Source of the DNA: Haematobia irritans
Lineage: Eukaryota; Arthropoda; Insecta; Diptera; Muscidae
Reading direction: 5' to 3'
Length of the DNA stretch: 64,000 nt
Assembly: GCF_050003625.1 (NCBI RefSeq)
Contig: NC_134397.1
Location: forward strand, 272,422,070-272,486,069
The notes beneath the pieces were generated by a model. It worked only from the letters and a program-made list of their open reading frames with translations, ran no database searches and was not told where the DNA came from. This document shows positions 10,531 to 21,239 of the stretch, piece by piece. Both the position numbers and the translations under genes were made by a program. Numbering within the stretch: the first letter of the stretch is position 1; each line of letters starts with the position of its first letter.

Positions 10531-11445
10531 TTTTCACAACTAAGATAGAAGTTCACAATCATTAATAACTGAATAAACCTCACATTGCCAGTCATTTTAT
10601 CAGTCCTTTTAGGTTTGTTATCATTTATTTTTAGATTTAATCCAAGCACTTGAGGAGTAGAGAGAGTCTTCATACAAATGTTATGACCTTTATATATTTC
10701 GAAACTTAAGAAAATTGTACACCAGTATTATTACATATTTTTTTGTATACATTTAAACCTGACACATTTTTGATCCGGAACACTTTATAGAAAAACTATT
10801 CAACATTCTTTCAACCAAAATTGGTCTATAGGGGGGAGTAAAGGACGCCAAACAAGTATGCACAACAAAACATGTGAAATCTATTTTAACTAACATTACT
10901 TCATTGTGTGTCCTCCCATAATGTTACAAACATATTATGTTTATCCAATATAATATCCGCTGCTTCGTTATATACAAGAACAAAAATACACAAACACACT
11001 ATGAATACTGGACTCTCTCTCTCTCCCTCATTCTCTCTTTATGACTGTTTTTCTCGCCTAACCAACAAGATTTCATTGTATGCTATGTTTAAGGAAAAGA
11101 CCATCAGAATGCATGCATGCAAGCATACATTTTTCTATTGTCCTTGAGCAAAGGAGGATGGATTGAAGAGAGAAACGAACAAAGAACAAGGAAATGTTCA
11201 TTTTCAGCAAGTAAGCATATTTACGACATTCAAGAAATTTGAGTAACAGGATCCTATAACAAAAAGGATTTTGTCCAAAAATGAGTGCTGAGATTCATGT
11301 GTGCGTGTTTATGTGTGAGAGCAATAAAGAGTGAATAGATTAGGTGGATTCGAGAGATAGCATTCGGGGATCATAACGTTTCCAATATTCTTATTATTGT
11401 TTCTTCTTGGTTTATGTCATTCGGAAGCTCTACCTTTGTCTTAGA
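10531..11445. other. No gene seen
   Basis: AT-rich sequence with a CT-rich run near 11010-11040. Nothing matches the repeat families seen elsewhere in the window and no credible coding frame is present. Confidence 0.45.
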
Positions 11446-11448
11446 AAT

Positions 11449-12042
11449 GTAGGATTGACTTTATTTGGCGGGATTGGGTAACCCTAGCAATCTTCCAACT
11501 GACAGTTCTATCATAAAGCTTGAAATTTTTGAGGTTGTACGTATTGACATACGAGAGCTAGTTGTGTTTTTTACAGCACCTTGAAAGTTTCATCTCGCCC
11601 AAAAAATTACATTTTCGTGCGAGTTCATAATTCACTCTAAGACGAATGTTTTCCAGAAACCATTAAGACCTATCGTGAGATTGGTGCAATCTTAAGAATT
11701 AGTTGGACCATCATACATTCCGTATTGCATGAACATTTCACCGTTAAAATTTTTGTTCTGTTCTTGCTCAAAAAAATGTTCGTGTCGATTGGTCGAAAGA
11801 AATGCTCCAAAAATACGATCGCGGTGCTTCGAGACAGGTGATGAATGGCAGATTTACGTGCATGAGCCCGAAAGTAAAAAGCAGTCAACTGTTTGACACC
11901 TGATAGACGTGCAAAATCAAAGTGGCAAAGGTGCTTCGACAATTGGTTCAAACTCAAGTAAAAGTGTATAGATGTTAATTGGAAATATTTTGATTATCAA
12001 TACAGCGATTTTTGATTATTTATATTTGTTTTTGTTCTTTAA
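11449..12042 (+). pseudogene. mariner relic (family G), internally deleted
   Basis: It begins with the leader seen in other G copies (GGGATTGGGTAACCCTAGC, AACTGACAG, TACGTATTGACATACGAG), then keeps fragments of the transposase frame: AAGACGAATG, CATTAAGACCTATCGTGAGA, GTGTCGATTGGTCGAAAGAA and GATTTACGTGCATGAGCC. It ends with TTGGTTCAAAC and GTATAGATGTTAATTGGAA, which is the transposase C-terminal end. Most of the catalytic half is deleted. Confidence 0.6.
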
Positions 12043-12942
12043 TCTTGAATTTCAAAAACTAATCTTCGCGTAACTATAATTTATTGTGGATGTTTCTTTC
12101 CGGCCTCCAGTCTATTGGTCGAATGTTCAGTAGGACTAGCATTGCATTTCTAATTGGCTTCATTTTGGCTATTGGTCTCTTATCTGTTATTTCACATATC
12201 AACACTTGAAGTTGGATCGTAGATTAAACTTTAGGAAACATATATGTATAATGGTTAACAAAGCCCTTAGTTCTCTCTGATTTATGAAACGATGGAGTAA
12301 GGAATTTTGTTGGGAGCAATCTTGAATAGAGATCTGTAATTTGGGTATGCTGGATTCCAAATTATTTATTCGAATACAATTGAAACTGTTCAAAAACAGT
12401 TTATTTTGTTTCATCTTCGTAGTCACGGATGGAATTCCAATACACTTTCTTCATAAGCGTTTAGGCTCAATATGATTAAGCTTCCTACCCTTAGTAGACG
12501 TAAAAAAGTTTTGAACATTACATTCATAATAAAAATTTTGCAGGGTTATTATTAATTAATGTTCCTATTAGACCAACAAGAAATTTTCAATATTAATTTC
12601 TATTTATAAAAAAATTTTGCAACTATTGATTCCATCCGACGAATTCGTTATGATTTAACTCAAAAACTTATAATACATATTAACTCTATTTGAATTGTTC
12701 ACTTATTATAAAAGTGTTGTTTGTATATATAAAACACATTGCATTAAATTTTCAGTATTTTTCCTGATTTATTGACGATTGTCCTAGAACGTCTTCATTT
12801 ATGAAATAGAAATTAAAGAATGATTTTGCACTATATGGCCAATGCATAGTAACATGCGAAACTCGTGTTCTTTGTGTACAATAAATTGTAGCAAAAATGC
12901 TCAGACTCATGTTCTAAGTGGATTTAAGGGTGTTCCACTCTC
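12043..12942. other. No gene seen
   Basis: AT-rich sequence of about 900 bp without a recognisable gene or repeat family. Short frames only. Confidence 0.4.
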
Positions 12943-12960
12943 TGTTAGACCGGGGACTTA
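12943..12960 (+). mobile_element. Relic of a Himar1 3' end
   Basis: TGTTAGACCGGGGACTTA equals the sequence just inside and within the 3' inverted repeat of the Himar1 copies (for example 47520-47537). The outer part of the repeat and the rest of the element are absent. Confidence 0.45.
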
Positions 12961-13059
12961 AAATCCATTAACTTATATTGAACAAATTAAAATTGATATA
13001 CTATAAAATGATATAGCTGTGTACTTCAAAACTATAAGCTGGATGTGAATATTATGCGA

Positions 13060-13646
13060 GGCTTGACTATTACTGGGTAGATTGGTCAACCTGCCAACTG
13101 ATAATTCTATCGTAAAGATTGAGTACGTAACTCAGAATGTTTTGACACACGAGCGCTATTTATGTTGTTTACAGCAACTTAAAAGATTCATCTCGACCGA
13201 AAAATTTAATTAAATCGTGAACATTTTATAATTTTTGGGAGCATTTCATTCGATTATTTTTGGTGACGAAAATGGCCAGTGTTTATCAATGTCATTGTGA
13301 ATTCACACGAGGTCGTAGTTCACTCCAAGACGAATTTCGTGAAGGTCGTTCAAAATCAGTTGTTGTTCCGGAAACCATTAATACAGTGCGTCAACTGATA
13401 TTGCAAGATCATCATGCGACCTATCCTGAAATTGCACAATCTGCGGCAAAAGTACAATCGTGGTGCTTCGACACACGTCTATGATATGGTGACAGGTGAT
13501 GAATCTCGGATTTATGCGTATGAGCCCGAAAGTAATCAGCAGTCGACTGTATGGATGTTTCAAGATGAACCAAATTCAAAAGTTGTTCGCACGAAGTATT
13601 TTCAAATAAATGATCTGCTGTTTTTTTCGAAAAAAAAAACTGAACA
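13060..13646 (+). pseudogene. mariner relic (family G), 5' half
   Basis: The leader with GTTTACAGCAACTTAAAA is followed by a frame (13260-13484) with RGRSSLQDEFREGRSKSVVV and TINTVRQLILQDHHATYPEI, matching the DNA-binding half of the G-type transposase. After a deletion a second frame gives HVYDMVTGDESRIYAYEPES, holding the first catalytic aspartate, and QSTVWMFQDEPNSKVV. Sequence is cut at 13646 by a TA-flanked MITE, and I could not recognise the 3' half beyond it. Confidence 0.7.
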
Positions 13647-13648
13647 TA

Positions 13649-14616
13649 CACGCTCACAAAAAATCGCTTCTGTAACATATACTCCCAAACATATTTTGCT
13701 TCAAGCATATATATTTTTGGGTATTGCCCAAATATTTATATGTTTGATCTCTTCCAATATATAATATGTTTGAAAGCATATTGGTCTAAACAATATATGT
13801 TTGGGTAGTCTAAGTTCCAAACATTTTGTATTTTTGCATCCAAATTCAATAATGTTGTCTTCCAAAAAACAATATGTTATTTTGTGAACATATAATATGT
13901 TTGGAAGCATTTTGCACCCAAAAATATTATATGCTTAAAAAAATTCTCCCAAACAATATTGTGCTCAAAATTTTATTTATTTATTTATATATTTACAATC
14001 ATAATGAATTATGAAAATAAACAGCTAATATAGGTGCTAACAACATAGGTTTTCGACCTGAATGCTCAAAATTTTGTTTCTGCCTAATTGTATATTCCCC
14101 CACATCTTTCTCACTTCCACGAGATTTTTTAGTTCTTAGCACCTTTTTCTGTAATACAAACATTGTAGAAGAAATTATTCAATTTTTTTTATTTTAATTT
14201 TACCTTTTGCCGGACGGGGATTCGAACAGCGGATCACACAGTTTGTAAGGATCAAAGAAGTAGCTGAACAATTGCCCAAGGAAAAATAAAATGTTAATTT
14301 TGTAATAACAAGCAACAACCACCAACTTAATTCAATATTGCTCCCTGTTAAATAGCGCTCCAAGCTACTAAACACATATATGTTTATAGGCTATTTCTAA
14401 ATTAATATATGTTTGCATCCAAGCATATTATATTTACAAACATTTTATGTCCCAAACATAATATGTTCTAACATATTAACATATATGTCCCAAACATGTT
14501 ATGCTAGTTTATGAACATTATATGCTTGCACTCAAAAATATTGTGTTTAAAAATTTGTGTTCCAAACATATAATGTTTATAGCCAAACATATGAAAAACA
14601 GTCTTTTTCATCCGTG
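13649..14616 (+). mobile_element. MITE, family F, inserted in a mariner
   Basis: Ends CACGCTCACAAAAAATCGC and (inverse) CACGGATGAAAAAGACTG are flanked by TA (13647-13648, 14617-14618). The interior is rich in variants of CATATTATATGTTTGGAAGC. The middle (14100-14260) has the same core as the MITE at 9130 (CACATCTTTCTCACTTCCAC) and a decayed tRNA-like module with GGGATTCGAACAGCGG. Relatives are at 27355-28105 and, inverted, 53300-53826. Confidence 0.65.
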
Positions 14617-14934
14617 TAGGGACATTCTTATAAACAATGTTTAATTCCCAATTTTTGTCTTCATTAATGGGAAATTTTGCAATTCTCCTGATTCTGGTCC
14701 AAATATAGGTCCTATGTATTTCATTGGCCCAAAAAGTACTTTTGGACAAATTGGATACTCAAAAAATGAAATGGCTAATCTGAATATAAGATATGCTAAA
14801 ATAGAAAAAACTTCCCAACCCTCACTAACAAACTGCGTTCTGAATTTGTGTATACGGTACATAAACCTTAACGTAGCTCTATTTAAGTATACAACATACA
14901 TATATCATGAATTCATAGACATAAAGTCAAATTA

Positions 14935-15170
14935 AGATCCATGGCCAACCTAAGAATGATGCATCCAATCTCGTTGAAGCTCCATTGACTATAGTTCCAT
15001 CCATTCCCATCCTGGGACTGATGGTGGCCACATAATGGGGCCCATAGTTCAGTAGCTGACAACCAACAACATTGCATATATTGATGTTGCGGATGCAGCA
15101 GCTGTTGTCCTGTAGGAGCTGTATATATCTTGCATCATACTACATGTTGCTGATATTCTTGTGAAAGCAT
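14935..15170 (-). pseudogene. Possible broken Q-rich host exon
   Basis: This patch is richer in G and C than its surroundings. One minus-strand frame reads IYTAPTGQQLLHPQHQYMQ, preceded by QEYQQHVV and a stop. The glutamine- and histidine-rich look is typical of insect regulatory proteins, and other frames stay open for 40-60 codons downstream (YGPHYVATISPRMGMDG). There is no uninterrupted frame across the patch and I recognise no specific protein. It could be a decayed retrocopy, a duplicated exon, or chance. Confidence 0.25.
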
Positions 15171-15179
15171 CAAAGTGTG

Positions 15180-16090
15180 ATATGTTCTTTAGGGTTTACC
15201 AAATTCACCCTTTGAAAATATACCAAAAAAAAAGGAAACCCATGGGACTACTAAAAATGCCCGGAGAATGGTGTTTGCCACATGTATGCAGCATATACAA
15301 ACATAAACTTGCAAAATTGGGATGGGACGGAAGGAAATATAAACACATGCACAAAATTGTATATTAATATAACCGCAATCCTTTTATAGTCCAACATGTA
15401 TTCTTGACGATGTTGATGCTGATGACGACGATAGTTTGTATGTTGCAAGCGAGAGTTTACTCTATGCGGGAGATAACGAACAACTTTAATGCATTTTGAA
15501 TGATAGATGAATTTTATTTTATTTTTCTACAAATATTTGTGAAAAGTACAGTGATATTGGAAGAGATAAAAAGACTATTTGCTGATGAACTTAAACAAAA
15601 TTGAATTCTTCTTACTTCATGTTCATATATAATAATTATTTGATAAAATCTTGTAATAAAAGACTATTTGGAAATTGACTATTTTCGGCTTTCATCACGT
15701 CCCTGTAATTGGGCAAATTGCCTCCCAACATTTAGGGCTTATTACGAAAACATTATACATTGCAGCGTATGATTTATTTTAATAGCAAAATAAACTGTTT
15801 AAATATTAGTCTAGTTTAGAAACATAATTGATATGATAAAAACAAGAGCTGCATGTGAACTAGAAAATTCTCTGCAAATAACCGTGTCTAATATATTTCA
15901 TGTGTGAGGTCTGGTATATTAATTGGGTAACGAAACGTTTTTATTGGAAAACTAGTTATTAAAACTTTTTGAATGGAATAAACTACAGTTAAAGCTTATG
16001 GCTTAATAACGGATTTCCAGACACTAGACTGGGAATATCAGCCATACAACCTAAGTTTAAAAGTGGCAAAACGAGCAACGATGGATTATG
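15180..16090. other. No gene seen
   Basis: AT-rich sequence with no recognisable repeat or coding frame up to the Himar1 copy. Confidence 0.4.
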
Positions 16091-16096
16091 TATTTA

Positions 16097-17328
16097 ACAG
16101 GTTGGCTGATAAGTCCCCGGTCTGACACATAGATGGCGTCGCTAGTATTAAATGCATATTATTTTTATATAGTACCAACCTTCAAATGATTCGTGTCAAA
16201 ATTTGACGTTTGTAAGCCAATTAGTTTGTGAGATAGAGCGTCTTTTGTGAAGCAACATTTGTTATTGCGAAAATAAAAAAGTACTGTTTTCTGAAGGGAA
16301 AAAATACGGTGGAAGCAAAAACTTGGCTTGATAATGAGTTTCCGGACTCTGCCCCAGGGAAATCAACAATAATTGATTGGTATGCAAAATTCAAGCGTGG
16401 TGAAATGAGCACGAGAGGTGGTTACCGACGAAAACATCAAAAAAATCCACAAAATGATTTTGAATGACCCTAAAATGAAGTTGATCGAGATAGCAGAGGC
16501 CTTAAAGATATCAAAGGAACGTGTTGGTCATATCATTCATCAATATTTGGATATGTGGAAGCTCTGTGCAAAATGGGTGCTCACATTTGACCAAAAACAA
16601 CAACGTGTTGATGATTCTGAGCGGTGTTTGCAGCTGTTAACTCGTAATACACCCGAGTTTTTCCGTCAATAGGTGACAATGGATGAAACATGGCTCCATC
16701 ACTACACTTCTGAGTCCAATCGACCGTCGGCTGAGTGGACAGCGACCGGTGAACCGTCTCCGAAGTTTGGAAAGACTCAAAAGTTCGCTGGCAAAGTAAT
16801 GGCCTCTTTTTTTTTTGGGATGCGCATGGAATAATTTTTATCGATTATCTTGAGAAGGGAAAAACCATCAACAGTGACTATTATATGGCGTTATTGGAGC
16901 GTTTGAAGGTCGAAATCGCGGCAAAACGGCCCCATATGAAGAAGAAAAAAGTGTTGTTCCACCAAAACAACGCACCGTGCCACAAGTCATTGAAAACTAT
17001 GGCAAAAATTCATGAATTGGGCTTCGAATTGCTTCCCCTCCCACCGTATTCTCCAGATCTGGCCCCCAGCGACTTTTTCTTGTTCTCAGACCTCAAAAGG
17101 ATGCTCGCAGGGAAAAAATTTGGCTGCAATGAAGAGGTGATCGCCGAAACTGAGGTCTATTTTGAGGCAAAACCGAAGGAGTACTACAAAAATGGTATCA
17201 AAAAATTGGAAGGTCGTTATAATCGTTGTATCGCTCTTGAAGGGAACTATGTTGAATAATAAAAACCAACTTTGACAAAAAAAAATGTGTTTTTCTTTGT
17301 TAGACCGGGGACTTATCAGTCAACTTAT
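16097..17328 (+). mobile_element. Himar1: Himar1 mariner, copy 1 (inactive)
   Basis: A 27-bp left inverted repeat, ACAGGTTGGCTGATAAGTCC and seven further bases, is perfect. The right repeat is degenerate at its outer end (CAACTTAT instead of CAACCTGT). TA duplications are at 16095-16096 and 17329-17330. Compared with the copy at 61898, deletions remove the start-codon region and about 30 bp after GAAATGAGCACG. Confidence 0.93.
16268..17259 (+). pseudogene. Himar1: Himar1 transposase, copy 1, broken; second catalytic Asp lost
   Basis: Himar1 transposase is a DD34D cut-and-paste enzyme of about 348 residues. Here the start codon is deleted, and 9 bp are missing after AKWV. A stop (TAG, 16670-16672) lies just before the MDETW motif, and two extra T in the run near 16806-16816 shift the frame. 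The last frame (16885-17259) reads through to the normal end GRYNRCIALEGNYVE. In it the second catalytic aspartate is changed: HQDNAP is HQNNAP (AAC at 16966-16968). The first (MDETW) and third (APSD) aspartates remain. Confidence 0.93.
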
Positions 17329-17680
17329 TAAAGTAGGCAGTGCATCCACACTGCATGTATCGGCGGCAATAACGTAAACGAGTAATCAAACTAGTTTATG
17401 ATCATTCTTTTATGTTATTGCAACCAATTCATGCAGTATAGATGCATGAAAGGTAGTGCTGTTTTCTTTAACGCCAACAATCCCAGCAAAAAATATTTCA
17501 GCAGTAAAATTTAGTTGCGCTTTTTGATATGCAATAAAGTAGGCAGTGCATCCACACTGCATGTATCGGCGGCAATAACGTAAACGAGTAATCAAACTAG
17601 TTTATGATCATTCTTTTACGTTATTGCAACCAATTCAAGCAGTATAGATGCGCGAAAGGTAGTGCTGTTTTCCTTCATAC
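17329..17680. repeat. 206-bp-period direct duplication next to Himar1
   Basis: TAAAGTAGGCAGTGCATCCA begins at 17329 and again at 17535, and about 140 bp following each are nearly identical. The first copy starts exactly at the right TA of the Himar1 insertion. Confidence 0.75.
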
Positions 17681-18071
17681 CAATAACAATATTGCTCACT
17701 TCTGAGCAATATTGTCATTGAAATGAGCAATTATATCAGCACTATGTTGAAGCTGCTATAAATCGGGACATCGCCCACAAAAATCAGCGGTGATTCAGTT
17801 GTTTTGTAAGCAGTTGGTACTGTCTCTCTCCCTTACAATCCTGCTGAAATAGTGTTCCATTTTTTGTTGGGATGCCATACTCAAGATTATATATATCACT
17901 TCTGAACAATATTTCTATTAAAATGAGCAATTATATCAGCGCTATGTAGAAGCTGCTCTAAATCGGGACATCTCCCACGAAAATCAGCGCTGATTCGGTT
18001 GTTTTGTAAGCAGTTGGTACTGCCTCTCTCTCTTACAATCCTGCTGAAATAGTGCTCCTTTTTTTGCTGGG
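17482..18071. mobile_element. MITE-like repeat with CCCAGCAAAAA ends
   Basis: CCCAGCAAAAAATATTTCAG at 17482 is roughly inverted at 18048-18071 (CTGCTGAAATAG, then TTTTTTTGCTGGG). A third such end is at 17843-17872. Between them a unit of about 200 bp (CACTTCTGAGCAATATTGTC to CTGCTGAAATAG) is tandemly duplicated (17696-17870 and 17898-18071). No coding frame. A weak relative is near 30630-30665. Confidence 0.5.
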
Positions 18072-18079
18072 TATGTTTG

Positions 18080-19130
18080 ACTCTAGCCCAAATTTTCACA
18101 ATTACTTTTCTTTTATAATCAATTTTATAGAAAATAAACTTTATTAAAAGTTGCCTTGTGCTATTTTCTATTCATTTATAATACAATTTTCATCAAAGAA
18201 GTATAATTTTATACTTTTTTTACCGATTTGGTTTTGACTCGAACTTAGTACCTACCTTTATAATAAAGCTGTGAATATGACTTTGTCATAAGAATATTTT
18301 TTAAAGAAAACGCCTCCATTCCATAGGATTTTATTTTGTAATTTCAGACAAGGGAAATTTAATAAGAGTTCATTTAGTATTTTATACCAGAAGTCATTCA
18401 ATTTGATTTCCCCCAGTCTGCGTCATACCACTGTATTGAGAGTTGATTTCATTCTCTATAAAATTTATTACTTCACTATGTTTAAAACGATATTCCTCTA
18501 CTCTGGAGAACGCACAGTGTCCACTTTTACGCATAGACATGTGTTGCAAAGACCTTTTCTATCAGATAGATTTTGAAATTGAGATTGTTGTTCATCTTCT
18601 TTAGCCTGTATGTTTGGCGTGTTGCTGTTGTTGTTGTTGTTGTTGCTGTTGCTCAGTATCAACAATCTCGGCTTTCCTTATAGCCTGACTATGGTTGTTA
18701 AGTAAGGCAATGCTTTGTTAAATTGTTTTTCCACTTTGTAAATGGGTAACTTGGAGTACGTGGGCGATTGTATTCCAATGGGTATGTGTGTGAGTGAGTG
18801 TGTGTGTGAATGCAAGTTGTCCTTTCACACATGTTTTAAAGGCCATGCAAGTCGACTTTTCGTTCTCTCTTGTCAGTCATGAACACACACATATTCACAA
18901 ACATACGACAATGAGATGTGAAAACACTGTGTGTTTGTGTGAGAGAGATATTATGTTTCTCAATAGTTGTATAGTGCTGGTTGTTGTTGTTATATGTTTG
19001 CATACAATTTCCCTTGACTCTTCTGTCCATCATGTCTACTAGCAACTATATATCTCTCTTCGAATACAGCTTTCATTCAACATTGCTATAGAGATTAAGT
19101 GAAGCTGAGAGTAGCAAAAACACTGAGAAT
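18080..19130. other. No gene seen; simple repeats
   Basis: Contains a (TTG)n run near 18625-18655 and GT-rich runs near 18780-18810. No supported gene. Confidence 0.4.
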
Positions 19131-19134
19131 TATG

Positions 19135-19154
19135 ATAGCGAGAATTCTCGCTAT
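19135..19154. repeat. 20-nt perfect palindrome
   Basis: ATAGCGAGAATTCTCGCTAT is self-complementary over 20 nt. No neighbouring gene or repeat end explains it. Confidence 0.7.
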
Positions 19155-19439
19155 AAGCAGCAATGCCAACTTTGGCGATTTTTCGTCATTGTGACGATTT
19201 ATGATGGTAAATTTCATTTGTGGCGATTTGACCACGATTTTAAGTAACGTAGTTATGACTTTTTGAAAATGTTCAACTCAAATGTGTCTTTTTAACGTTC
19301 TTTTATGACTATTTGACGAGTTTGCAAAGTAACATACGCAACAAAAAATTTGGATGTTGTTCTTTTCTAAGGCACTTCCAAAAATGTCCTCCCAAAAATA
19401 TTCTTCATTTTAACTACACAGGAAGTTAACCCTCTAATG

Positions 19440-19664
19440 CCCAAACCCTCCTTTAGGCAGGCTTCGTAGAAGCTTTTAGTAAAACACACCTACAGACAAT
19501 AAAAATGGTTAAAATAAAAACAAAACATAGTCAAATCTCTACAAGAGACTTTGCAGTATATACTGGATTTTACCGTATAACTTTTTCTTGTTTCATTTTC
19601 TTGCTTTTGTTTCATAAACCTTAGAATTTTTTTTCAGCTCCCATAAAAATGGGGCATTAGAGGA
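19440..19664. mobile_element. piggyBac-like MITE with TTAA duplication
   Basis: Ends CCCTCTAATGCCC and GGGGCATTAGAGGA are flanked by TTAA (19436-19439 and 19665-19668). TTAA targets with CCC-starting ends are characteristic of piggyBac. The 225-bp element has no coding capacity. Confidence 0.7.
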
Positions 19665-19784
19665 TTAAAATCATTCAAATTTGTTGGGTGCTACATATAA
19701 GTAGCATATTCCTACATACATATATTTAATTCTTAGCTGATGTGGTCAACATTTGCTAGATTTCTACAAAATCTATAGACTTAC

Positions 19785-19886
19785 CCCCATATTCATAAAA
19801 GTTAACGTAAATTTTAAACCCACGATTGCCATACAAATTCTTTCGATAAACTGTCAGTAATATATTATGAATATGGACATTACAAT
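19785..19886. repeat. Small inverted-repeat element
   Basis: CCCCCATATTCATAA near 19786 is mirrored by TTATGAATATGG near 19866. The unit is about 100 bp, possibly a tiny MITE. Confidence 0.35.
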
Positions 19887-19898
19887 TTAAGTCTTCTA

Positions 19899-21184
19899 AA
19901 GGGTGATACGGTCAAAATTTGGTCAATGGAAAACGCGTGTAATCTGTGAAATCGTTTATGTAAAAAATCAAATTAATTTTTTTTTCAAGTTCAATTAGTA
20001 TAAAATTCAGGAAAAATATTCAGTTAGGCTTTCGCTTTTCCAAATCCGAATTGCCGGTCCTCACGCTTGACACCTGTCATTAGATTTTGTACAGCCACCT
20101 TGTCCTTCCTTCTTCGCCGCAGAAAGCCAGTTTGCCTTGAACTGCTGCTCGTCCTTAGCAGTTTTTTTGGTCTTCTTTAGGTTCCGCTTGACAATAGCCC
20201 AGTATTTCTCAATTGGTCGGAGCTCTGGCGTGTTGGGAGGGTTCTTGTCCTTGGGTTCTTGTCCACCTGCACGTTGTGGCGGCGTACCACTCCATGGTCT
20301 TTTTACCGTAATGGGAAAATGTCAAATCCGGCCAAAATAGTACGGAACAACCGTGTTTCTTCAGAAAAGGCAGCAGACGTTTATTCAAACACTCTTTCAC
20401 GTAAATTTCTTGGTTGACAGTCCCGGAAGCTATGAAAATGCTGCTTTTCAAGCCACAGGTACAGATGGCTTGCCAAACCAGACATTTCTTTGCGAACTTT
20501 GACAGTTTTATGTGCTTGGAAATATCTGCTACCTTTCCCCTTCCTTTTGCCGTAGCTGCTTGTAGTCGGCTTTGACGTAGGTTTCGTCGTCCATTACCAC
20601 GCAGTCAAACTTCGTCAGCATCGTCGTGTACAGCCTCCGTGATCGCGCTTTGGCCGTCGTATTTTGTTTATCATCGCGATTTGGAGTCACTACCTTCTTG
20701 TAAGTCGATAGTCCGGCTCGTTTTTTGGCTCGATGCACGGTTGTAGACGATACACCCAGCTTATTTGCGGCATCTCGGAGAGAGAGGTTAGGGTTTCGCT
20801 TGAAACTACCGGCAACTCTCTTTGTCGTCTCAGCGGCTTCCGGTTTTCGATTTCCCCCCGATCCAGACTTCCTGGCTGTCGACAAACGTTCCCCAAACAC
20901 TTTAAGTACATTTGTAATGGTTGATTTGGAGACTTTTAGCGATTTTGCCAGCTTTGCGTGCGAGTAGCTCGGATTTTCGCGATGTGCGAGCAAAATTTTG
21001 ATACGCTGCTCTTCTTGCTTGGACGGCATTTTGACAACTGAAGAGTGAATTCCAAAATCAAAATAGGAGCAACATTCTACACACACACACACCTTCAAAA
21101 TGAGGGGTGTTCAGGTTTTTTAAATGCAAAATTGAAAGAAATACGTCAAGTTTATATTGACCAAATTTTTACCGTATCACCCTT
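19899..21184 (-). mobile_element. Tc1-like transposon, DD37E type (inactive)
   Basis: Inverted termini AAGGGTGATACGGTCAAAAT and the matching right end (one mismatch over 28 bp) are flanked by TA at 19897-19898 and 21185-21186. The element is 1286 bp and transcribed on the minus strand. Confidence 0.88.
20090..21029 (-). pseudogene. DD37E Tc1-like transposase, frameshifted
   Basis: The likely start is MPSKQEEQRIK at 21029; the longer frame from 21098 adds an unlikely Cys/Val leader. Two helix-turn-helix DNA-binding parts are visible: HAKLAKSLKVSKSTITNVLK and LSLRDAANKLGVSSTTVHRA. The first catalytic aspartate is in VVMDDETYVKADYKQL (near 20587), after which a small deletion near 20555 shifts the frame. 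The second lies in FWPDL. The glutamate is in PNTPELRPIEKYWAI (near 20215), reachable only by another frame because of a local duplication near 20255. In the unbroken family the spacing from second Asp to Glu is 37, matching the ITmD37E type. All three catalytic residues survive, but in different frames. Confidence 0.85.
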
Positions 21185-21239
21185 TAAGTCCATTCGTGGT
21201 ATATTTTAAATTAAAAAAGACCGATTAACTACGTATATA

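Noticed and set aside
19785..19886. Mirror of CATATTCATAA as a confirmed transposon
   Set aside because: Inverted arms are short and no target duplication is clear, so kept only as a low-confidence repeat.
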